Source: Halalkalibacter krulwichiae (lineage in GTDB: Bacteria > Bacillota > Bacilli > Bacillales > Bacillaceae_D). From it: a stretch of DNA of 64,000 bases. The notes under the pieces are model-generated. The model saw nothing but the letters and a program-made list of their open reading frames with translations, had not been told where the DNA came from and searched no databases. This document shows positions 55,764 to 64,000 of this stretch, in pieces. A program made the position numbers and the translations under genes. Position 1 is the first letter of the stretch, and each line of letters opens with the position of its first letter. The stretch covers positions 1,261,001-1,325,000 of the forward strand of contig NZ_CP020814.1 in the NCBI RefSeq assembly GCF_002109385.1. The letters run 5' to 3'.

Positions 55764-55868
55764 CCTGTGGAAAGGTTTGTTCCAATTAAAAAGTGATATA
55801 AATCACACCCCCTCTGATTATTTCTCCTTATACTAAAGGTAGTTGCATTAGGAAAAGAGGATGGGAAT

Positions 55869-57581
55869 ATGACTACTAAAATAGAATTTGAACAAACATT
55901 AAAAAAGCTGAAAGATATTGAAACTGCTTTAAATGAATCCTCAATTGTAGCGATAACCGATCAGAAAGGGATTATCCAATTCGTTAATAATAAGTTTTGT
56001 GAAATTTCTCAATATCATTATGATGAATTAGTAGGAAATGACCATCGAATTGTCAATTCTGGTTTTCATAGTAAAGAGTTTATGAAAGACTTGTGGAAGA
56101 CGATAGGAAACGGAAAGGTATGGCGAGGGGAATTTAGAAATAAAGCAAAAGATGGTTCTTACTATTGGGTAGATACGACTATCGTTCCATTCTTGAATGA
56201 TCAAGGAAAGCCGTATCAATATATTTCAATTCGTCATGATATTACAATAAGGAAGAATATGGAAGAAGAAATTAAATGGATGGCTTATCGTGACACACTA
56301 ACTTCTTTGCCGAACCGTAATTATTTAAGTCATTGGATTAAAGAAGAACTAAACGACAAGAACAATCATAAACTGGCTGTCCTTTTTTTAGATTTAGATC
56401 GTTTCAAATCAATTAATGATACGTTAGGACATGACGTTGGAGATTTATTGTTGCGAGAAGCGAGCCAACGGTTAAAGAATTGTCTTCGTAAATCAGACTT
56501 TATAGCGCGTCTAGGTGGCGATGAATTTGTTATCGTTCTAAAAGATATTGAAAACCAGAAAGACGTTGTGACTGTCGTCAATAAAATTAAAAAGCAACTG
56601 CACTTGCCGTTTACGATTAATAAGGAAAAATTAGTGATTTCAACAAGTATTGGAATTAGTATGGATATTTTAAGTGGAGATTCAGTAAACTTTAATCGAT
56701 TTATTGAAACATTAATGAAGAAAGCTGATATTGCTATGTACCATGCTAAGCAAAAAGGTGGCAATACTTACTGTTTTAATACGGATAATCAAACAAATGA
56801 GTTAGAGCGCTTTTATCACATTGAGCAAGAAATAACAAAAGCATTGGAACAAAATCAATTTTCTGTTGTTTACCAACCGTTAGTTAACTTGAAAGACTCT
56901 AAGATCGTTGGTATGGAAGCGTTATTACGTTGGTCTACTCCAACCTTAGGGAGTGTTTCTCCAGATGAATTCATCCCGATCCTAGAACAACTTGGGTATA
57001 TTAACGAAGTTGGGAAATGGGTGTTACATGCTGCCTGCAGGCAAATGAAGATATGGCTAGATAATGGGCTTGAACTAGAAAGAATTTCTGTAAATGTATC
57101 TCCTGTTCAATTTAGCTGTGAACACTTCCTTGAAAAGATTAAAGAAACATTGATTGAGACAGGTTTAGAAGCCTGCTTCTTGGAGCTGGAAGTTACGGAA
57201 GGGACAATCTTAAGTATTAAAGAATCTTTAAAAACGTTGAATGAGCTTAAATCAATGGGTGTTAAGATCTCTATTGATGATTTTGGAACAGGATATTCTT
57301 CATTAAGTTATTTGAAAAACCTCCCTATAAGTTCGTTGAAGATCGATAAATCATTTATTAACGACCTGGATATCGACTCAGAAGTCATCGTTAATACAAT
57401 CATAAATCTCGGGAAAAATTTGAATTTCACAGTTATCGCGGAAGGGATTGAAAATCAAGCACAGCTGTCTTACTTGCAACATCAACATTGCCAGTTAGGA
57501 CAAGGATACTATTTTAGTAAACCGGTAAGAGCCGAGGAGATTCCTCGCATCATAAAGGAATACCAAGTTGTATCGCGTTAA
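55869..57581 (+). CDS. PAS-GGDEF-EAL cyclic di-GMP protein
   Basis: This 570-residue protein has a PAS domain (about 15-125, SIVAITDQKGIIQFVNNKFCEISQY...HDITIRK) with a PAC tail and no membrane helix. The GGDEF domain (about 140-300) keeps the active motif ARLGGDEFVIVL. The EAL domain (about 325-565) keeps MEALLRW, NVSPVQF and IDDFGTGYSSLSYL. Both catalytic signatures are intact, so it may make or break cyclic di-GMP under control of the PAS sensor. RBS GAGGATGGG. Confidence 0.94.
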   Translation: MTTKIEFEQTLKKLKDIETALNESSIVAITDQKGIIQFVNNKFCEISQYHYDELVGNDHRIVNSGFHSKEFMKDLWKTIGNGKVWRGEFRNKAKDGSYYWVDTTIVPFLNDQGKPYQYISIRHDITIRKNMEEEIKWMAYRDTLTSLPNRNYLSHWIKEELNDKNNHKLAVLFLDLDRFKSINDTLGHDVGDLLLREASQRLKNCLRKSDFIARLGGDEFVIVLKDIENQKDVVTVVNKIKKQLHLPFTINKEKLVISTSIGISMDILSGDSVNFNRFIETLMKKADIAMYHAKQKGGNTYCFNTDNQTNELERFYHIEQEITKALEQNQFSVVYQPLVNLKDSKIVGMEALLRWSTPTLGSVSPDEFIPILEQLGYINEVGKWVLHAACRQMKIWLDNGLELERISVNVSPVQFSCEHFLEKIKETLIETGLEACFLELEVTEGTILSIKESLKTLNELKSMGVKISIDDFGTGYSSLSYLKNLPISSLKIDKSFINDLDIDSEVIVNTIINLGKNLNFTVIAEGIENQAQLSYLQHQHCQLGQGYYFSKPVRAEEIPRIIKEYQVVSR

Positions 57582-57605
57582 TTGAGGTTTCAGTGAAGGT
57601 AGTTG

Positions 57606-57655
57606 AAAAGGGCGTCTTAAAATGGTCAAAACTAGACCTTTTAAGACGCCCTTTT
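57606..57655. terminator. Terminator hairpin, family GGGCGTCT
   Basis: AAAAGGGCGTCTTAAAATGGTC pairs with GACCTTTTAAGACGCCCTTTT; it serves two convergent genes. Confidence 0.85.
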
Positions 57656-57661
57656 CTTTCG

Positions 57662-57847
57662 CTATTGATTCCGTAGTTGTTCTTCTGCCATCGCAATGAG
57701 ACGCTTAGTCATTTCACCACCAACAGAACCATTCGCACGAGCAGTTGTATCCGGTCCTAGTTCAACTCCTAATTCATTCGCAATTTCTTCTTTCATTTGA
57801 TTTAGAGCATTTTCTACACCTGGAACTAATAATTTATTTCTGGCCAT
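57662..57847 (-). CDS. Alpha/beta-type small acid-soluble spore protein
   Basis: ATG 57847 follows AAGGAGTG; 61 residues. The sequence [57 protein letters not shown] has the GPR protease site (EIA in ..KEEIANELG) and the conserved DNA-binding C-terminal block. It saturates DNA in the dormant spore and protects it from UV and heat. A sigma-G promoter lies upstream. Confidence 0.96.
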   Translation of the reverse strand: MARNKLLVPGVENALNQMKEEIANELGVELGPDTTARANGSVGGEMTKRLIAMAEEQLRNQ

Positions 57848-57905
57848 ATCAAACACTCCTTCTGAATGGATTAAGAATGGTGAACACCGAATCGATGCTC
57901 GTGGA

Positions 57906-57934
57906 TAGAATGCCCAATGAATAGCGAATCATTC
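57906..57934 (-). promoter_or_regulatory. Sigma-G promoter of the SASP gene
   Basis: On the minus strand GAATG (GHATR) is followed after exactly 17 bases by CATTCTA (CATNNTA), about 60 bp upstream of the start. Both boxes fit the forespore consensus without mismatch. Confidence 0.7.
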
Positions 57935-57998
57935 TTCCGTGTTCGATGGTACTGTTATTAGGCGCTTGACATACAGTAGTACAAAGGAGTGATAGGAG

Positions 57999-58589
57999 TT
58001 GTTAAATAATACAAGTGTAAATATATTACACCAAAGGCAAAATTCTTTAACAGATCCTTCGTTGTTAAGTTTGCTTCAGGGAGGAGGGTTGATTTTTTAC
58101 GTTAGGCACGCAGAAGCTACGGTAGGAGAAGATCAACCGTATTTAAATTTTAATGATTGTTTGACACAGAGAAACTTATCAAATTATGGGAGAAGGCAGG
58201 CCTTGATGTACGGTGACGTTTTAAGAAGAAATCAGATCCCTGTCATGTATCCTGTTCATACAAGTCCTTTTTGTAGAAATAGAGAAACGGCTGCTTTGGT
58301 GTTTGGTGAACAAATGAGTCAAGTTGACTCATTTTTGTTTGATATCTACAGACTAAGCTTTCCATTAAGTGTAACAGAGCGAGATAGAATAGTAAGAGAA
58401 TTACAAGCTGTTTTAGAGTTGCCTCCTACTTCTGGTACAAATAAAGTAATTATAGCTCATAGCTTCCCGCAAGGAGTTGGATTTGGACCAATACCAGACA
58501 TGGGGACCGTTGTGATAAGACCTCGAGGTCAAGGGAACGGGTTTGAAGTTGTCGCACAATTAACATTAAATGATTTTATTCGTTTATAA
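57999..58589 (+). CDS. Histidine phosphatase family protein
   Basis: This 196-residue protein has the RHG-type motif as FYVRHAEATVGED with the nucleophile His at about residue 34; YGRRQALMYGDVLRR, TSPFCRNRETAALVFG and the second His in IIAHSFPQGVG follow. It is a cytoplasmic phosphatase of the phosphoglycerate mutase-like superfamily with unknown substrate. TTG start after AGGAG. Confidence 0.83.
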   Translation: MLNNTSVNILHQRQNSLTDPSLLSLLQGGGLIFYVRHAEATVGEDQPYLNFNDCLTQRNLSNYGRRQALMYGDVLRRNQIPVMYPVHTSPFCRNRETAALVFGEQMSQVDSFLFDIYRLSFPLSVTERDRIVRELQAVLELPPTSGTNKVIIAHSFPQGVGFGPIPDMGTVVIRPRGQGNGFEVVAQLTLNDFIRL

Positions 58590-58593
58590 ATAG

Positions 58594-58627
58594 AAAAAAC
58601 ATGAGAGTATTTCTTTCATGTTTTTTT
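58594..58627 (+). terminator. Terminator of the phosphatase gene
   Basis: AAAAAACATGA pairs with TCATGTTTTTT. Confidence 0.75.
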
Positions 58628-58777
58628 GTGTAGAGAAGAAAGGGTTAACTTGCTTATAAATTGCTAGCAGAGGGGAAGGGAGTTATAAGCATTAAAGTTT
58701 TGTTTTGAAGAATAAATTGTTACTATATTAATGTAAGTGTGTGTAATTGTAATTTTATTAGAAAGGACAATGATTAT

Positions 58778-59779
58778 ATGTCTACTATACAAATACCTGT
58801 TTCTGTCCTTAATTTGGCACCAATCCGAAAGGGCCAACAAGCTAAAGAGGCAATTGATTCAATGGTTGATTTAGCTCAAGCAACGGAGGAAATGGGTTAT
58901 AAACGATATTGGATTGCAGAACATCACAACACGCCTACACTTGTTAGTTCTGCAACGGCGATTTTAATTAAACATACATTAGAACATACAAAGAGCATTC
59001 GTGTTGGTTCTGGAGGCATTATGCTCCCAAATCACTCTCCTTTAGTGGTTGCGGAACAATTCGGTACGATGGCTACTATATATCCTGATCGTCTCGACTT
59101 AGGGTTGGGGAGAGCACCGGGGACAGATATGATGACAGCAAATGCGTTACGACGTTCAAAAAATGATTCTGTCTTTACTTTTCCGGATGATGTAAATGCT
59201 CTATTAACTTATTTTGGACCGGAAGATGTCCAAGATTATGTGAAAGCATATCCAGGAGTTGATACGAATATTCCGATTTATATATTAGGATCCTCAACAG
59301 ACTCAGCGTATCTAGCAGCTAAATTAGGGTTGCCTTATGTATTTGCTTCTCATTTTGCACCAAGATATATGGAAGAAGCGATATCGATTTATCGGAATCG
59401 TTTTGAACCATCTGAATACTTAGACTCTCCTTATATGATGGTATGTTTGAATGTTATTGCAGCAGAAAGCAACGAAGAGGCCGAAAGAGAAAGGACAACG
59501 ATGCAGCAATTCTTTTTAAATGTTGTACGAAATACAAGAATGCCGTTAATGCCTCCTGTTGAAAGTATGGATGGAATTTGGACTCCGTCAGAAAAGGAAA
59601 TAGCTACATCGATGTCTAGTGTCACTTTACTTGGCGATAAGGATTCAGTTCGTAAGCAATTGACAAGCTTCCAAGATAAATACGCCGTAGATGAATTAAT
59701 GGCAGTATCATACATTTATGATCCGAATAAACAAAAGCGTTCGTATGAAATCTTAAAAGAAGTGGTTGATGGGTGCTAA
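58778..59779 (+). CDS. LLM class flavin-dependent oxidoreductase, MsnO8/LuxA-like
   Basis: I chose ATG 58778 with GAAAGGA upstream; 333 residues. [45 protein letters not shown] is the typical start of this luciferase-like family, and [44 protein letters not shown] the FMN-binding barrel part. Substrate unknown. A related gene follows 61 bp later in the same direction. Confidence 0.9.
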   Translation: MSTIQIPVSVLNLAPIRKGQQAKEAIDSMVDLAQATEEMGYKRYWIAEHHNTPTLVSSATAILIKHTLEHTKSIRVGSGGIMLPNHSPLVVAEQFGTMATIYPDRLDLGLGRAPGTDMMTANALRRSKNDSVFTFPDDVNALLTYFGPEDVQDYVKAYPGVDTNIPIYILGSSTDSAYLAAKLGLPYVFASHFAPRYMEEAISIYRNRFEPSEYLDSPYMMVCLNVIAAESNEEAERERTTMQQFFLNVVRNTRMPLMPPVESMDGIWTPSEKEIATSMSSVTLLGDKDSVRKQLTSFQDKYAVDELMAVSYIYDPNKQKRSYEILKEVVDGC

Positions 59780-59840
59780 TAAGAGGACTAATTTCTTTTG
59801 CTAAAAACGAAAAAAGAATACATATTTCAGGAGGGTTATG

Positions 59841-60892
59841 ATGGAATTAGGAGTGAGTACTTTTGTTGAGACTACACCCGATGTTAAAACTGGGCAAGTC
59901 GTCAGTCATGCTGAGCGTTTACGTGAAGTAGTAGAGGAAATTGTTTTAGCAGATCAGGTTGGGTTAGATGTCTTTGGTGTCGGAGAACATCACCGTGAAG
60001 ATTTTGCTGCATCTTCCCCTGCTGTTGTACTTGCTGGAGCGGCAACGCTAACGAAAAGAATTCGTTTGACAAGCGCTGTAACGGTGCTTTCTTCTGCTGA
60101 TCCAGTCCGTGTATTTCAAGATTTTGCAACAGTTGATGCACTATCAAATGGACGAGCAGAAATCATGGCAGGGCGTGGTTCATTTATTGAATCATTCCCT
60201 CTGTTTGGCTATGATTTAAAAGACTATAACGAATTATTTGATGAGAAGCTAGAACTGTTATTAAAAATAAGAGATTCAGAGAAGGTTAATTGGAGAGGGG
60301 GCATCGTCCTTCGATTAATAATTTAGGTGTTTATCCACGTCCTGTTCAAGATCCTTTTCCTATTTGGATTGGAAGTGGAGGTAATACAGAATCTGTTATA
60401 CGCGCAGGGTTGCTTGGGTTACCTTTAGTTCTGGCAATTATTGGTGGAAGACCGGTACAATTTGCGCCGCTTGTTGAATTATATAAGAAAGCAGCTAATA
60501 AAGCTGGTCATGATGTTTCAAAGCTTTCGGTAGCTTCTCATTCCCATGGTTTCATTGCTGAAGATTCAGAAGTCGCTGCAAATAAATTCTTTCCTTCTAC
60601 GCAGCAAGTAATGAATAAACTCGGAAAAGAGCGTGGTTGGGGATTATATGAACGGTCCACCTTTGATGCAGCCCGTACTTTAGAAGGTGCGTTATATGTA
60701 GGTGATCCAGCATATGTTGCTGAGAAAATCATTCATCTACGTAAAAATGTCGGCATTACTCGCTTTATGCTCCATGTTCCTGTAGGCTCTATGCCTCATG
60801 ACGAGGTTATGAAAGCAATTGAACTGTTAGGGAAGGAAGTGGCACCGATAGTTCGTGAGGAAATAGCAAAGTGGGAAGCTGAAGGAAACTAA
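59841..60892 (+). pseudogene. Second LLM class flavin-dependent oxidoreductase, frameshifted
   Basis: [19 protein letters not shown]...[38 protein letters not shown] and [39 protein letters not shown] are family blocks. At the G run near 60296-60300 the frame shifts; one more G joins [32 protein letters not shown] and a normal C-terminus to 60892. The joined protein would be about 351 residues. As with 2Duf, this may be a sequencing slip. Confidence 0.87.
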
Positions 60893-60923
60893 TCGAATAG
60901 TCTCTTGAATCTTTTTTATGACG

Positions 60924-60965
60924 AGCCAACTATGATCGCTAATTAAGCTAAGTAGTTGGCTTTCT
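60924..60965 (+). terminator. Terminator of the LLM genes
   Basis: AGCCAACTA pairs with TAGTTGGCT, followed by TTTCTATTT. Confidence 0.75.
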
Positions 60966-61164
60966 ATTTATAAAACAAAAAAGCTGATTAAACGAAAGTA
61001 TTGATTATTAATCTGATCTATGGTAAATTATTAGATCTAGTCACAAAAAACATTTTCGGTTAATTATTGCGTGGAATTGTTTTTGGTGGTATAGTATCAC
61101 TTGTCGCTTTGATTATGACACTCTTAAACAAATAACTCATTCAAAAAACATTTCAAAAAAAGTG

Positions 61165-61193
61165 TTGCGGAGAATAAGTGATTGTGTTAAGAT
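61165..61193 (+). promoter_or_regulatory. rRNA operon promoter
   Basis: TTGCGG at 61165-61170 and TAAGAT at 61188-61193 with a 17-bp spacer, about 160 bp before the 16S gene. A boxA-like antitermination sequence (TTCTTTGAAAACTGAACA) follows at about 61232-61249. Confidence 0.65.
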
Positions 61194-61350
61194 GATAAAT
61201 GTCGCCGCTGATAAGAGCGACAAACGAGTTCTTTGAAAACTGAACAAAAGCCAAGCGAAAGAGATACATGATATCTCGTCAATTTTAAGTGATTTCGTAA
61301 AATCACAATGAAGTATCGTTAGCGATACGATTTGAGCACAAATCAAACAC

Positions 61351-62910
<1,560 letters not shown>

Positions 62911-63309
62911 TGGAGTAATACTCTAGTCGACGAACAACTTCGGTTGTTTGACGCTTGTGCTTTGGTTCAGTTTTGAGAGAATTCGCTCTCAATTTAAGAT
63001 AGAAGAAACTGATTTGATATCAAATAGATCAGTGGCTTTTGGTTCTTTGAAAACTAGATAATGCAAATAGAAATAATGTAAGTTTACCGGAATCTTATTA
63101 TTAAGAGAAGGTCAAACGAGCATGTCAAGAATTCATGACATTTTCTCAAAAATGTCTTAAACGACTTTTTAAAAAGATCGTTTTTGGCAAAGAGCTTCGA
63201 GCAGTTCGAGGAAGCGAGTGGTCGAAAGAATGGAACGTACACCCGTACGTGACATGACTGAGATCCACGAAGCTGACGAAGAAATGCGAAGAAGATCTGC
63301 AGCCAAAAT
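62911..63309. other. 16S-23S spacer without tRNA genes
   Basis: About 400 bp with no tRNA-like cloverleaf. A boxA-like TTCTTTGAAAACTAGA occurs at about 63042-63057, and complementary stretches next to the rRNA ends probably form the processing stems. Confidence 0.8.
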
Positions 63310-64000
63310 GGTTAAGTTAGAAAGGGCGCACGGTGGATGCCTTGGCACTAGGAGCCTAAGAAGGACGCGACGAACGGCGAAACGCCTCGGGGAGCTGTAA
63401 GTAAGCTTTGATCCGAGGATATCCGAATGGGGAAACCCACCATCCGTAATGGGATGGTACCCATACCTGAATACATAGGGTATGAGGAGGCAGACCTGGG
63501 GAACTGAAACATCTAAGTACCCAGAGGAAGAGAAAGCAAATGCGATTTCCCAAGTAGCGGCGAGCGAAACGGAAACAGCCCAAACCAAGAGGCTTGCCTC
63601 TTGGGGTTGTAGGACGTCTCATACGGAGTTACAAAAGACGAGCATAGGTGAAGCGATCTGGAAAGATCTGCAGTATAAGGTAACAGCCCTGTAGCCGAAA
63701 TGCCCGTCTCTCCGAGACGTATCCTGAGTACGGCGGGACACGTGAAACCCCGTCGGAATCCGGGAGGACCATCTCCCAAGGCTAAATACTCCCTAGTGAC
63801 CGATAGTGAACCAGTACCGTGAGGGAAAGGTGAAAAGCACCCCGGAAGGGGAGTGAAAGAGATCCTGAAACCGTGTGCCTACAACTAGTTGGAGCCCATT
63901 TACGGGTGACAGCGTGCCTTTTGTAGAATGAACCGGCGAGTTACGATATGTTGCAAGGTTAAGCTGAATAGGCGGAGCCGCAGCGAAAGCGAGTCTGAAT
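63310..64000 (+). rRNA. rrl: 23S ribosomal RNA, 5' part
   Basis: It starts GGTTAAGTTAGAAAGGGCGC and continues with conserved 5' domain sequence (GGTGGATGCCTTGGCACTAG; CCGATAGTGAACCAGTACCG). It runs off the right edge of the window. Confidence 0.98.

Noticed and set aside
62911..63309. tRNA-Ile or tRNA-Ala in the 16S-23S spacer
   Set aside because: No cloverleaf, TTCGA loop or CCA end was found in the spacer.

Overview
The window comes from a low-GC, endospore-forming member of the Bacillaceae. Sporulation and germination genes dominate it (SpoVA proteins, GerA/GerB/GerC receptors, CwlJ hydrolases, coat F-like proteins, an alpha/beta SASP). The strong AGGAGG ribosome sites, Gram-positive hairpin terminators and the 16S/23S rRNA genes at the right end agree. 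I could not fix the genus by eye. No tRNA, CRISPR array or replication origin was seen.

Layout. (1) 1-17.3 kb is a mosaic of Tn3-family transposon pieces carrying spore genes. It holds an amidase, a decayed ger operon, and a seven-gene operon with the order DUF1657, YhcN/YlaJ lipoprotein, spoVAC, spoVAD, spoVAEb, DUF1657, DUF421 '2Duf', followed by a second DUF421 gene. That order is the one known as spoVA2mob, a mobile operon that raises spore heat resistance in the B. subtilis group. After it come two membrane proteins, a tnpA remnant, a large serine recombinase remnant, a small heat-shock protein, an intact gerA-gerB-gerC operon and cwlJ. Tn3-type terminal repeats lie at 3659-3696, 10546-10583, 11317-11354 and 17281-17340. 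(2) 17.6-22.7 kb is a metabolic block: zwf, an NAD-type 6-phosphogluconate dehydrogenase and pgi. (3) 23.1-26.8 kb is a dead Tn3 element (tnpR plus tnpA with two in-frame stops). (4) 26.9-37.8 kb holds two adhB-like dehydrogenases, a complete Tn3 transposon (28199-34146) carrying an ECF sigma/anti-sigma pair, a broken tetR, a second cwlJ, and a cluster matching yraG-yraF-adhB / yraE-yraD of B. subtilis. (5) 37.8-51.1 kb is an accessory region. It has small genes each followed by a TAACG-plus-hairpin element, a TPR membrane protein with a partner made of two repeated HEPN-like halves, a serine recombinase split by an IS21 element with a 5-bp target duplication, a dCTP-deaminase-fold protein lacking the usual catalytic Glu and paired with a 2-TM protein, and a truncated adenine methylase. 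(6) 51.4-60.9 kb is mostly housekeeping: HipA-like kinase, glycosyltransferase, ppk, a PAS-GGDEF-EAL protein, SASP, a phosphatase and two LLM flavin oxidoreductases. (7) 61.1-64.0 kb is the start of an rRNA operon (promoter, 16S, spacer, partial 23S).

The main theme is spore resistance and germination genes moving on Tn3 elements. The two SpoVA/DUF421 channel genes, the Ger receptor, CwlJ and the amidase all act in dipicolinate handling, germinant sensing or cortex breakdown.

Caution: at least six broken genes (2Duf, second DUF421, serine recombinase, adenine methylase, glycosyltransferase, second LLM oxidoreductase) would be restored by adding one base to a homopolymer run of 4 to 8. Some of these 'pseudogenes' may therefore be sequencing under-calls rather than real decay.
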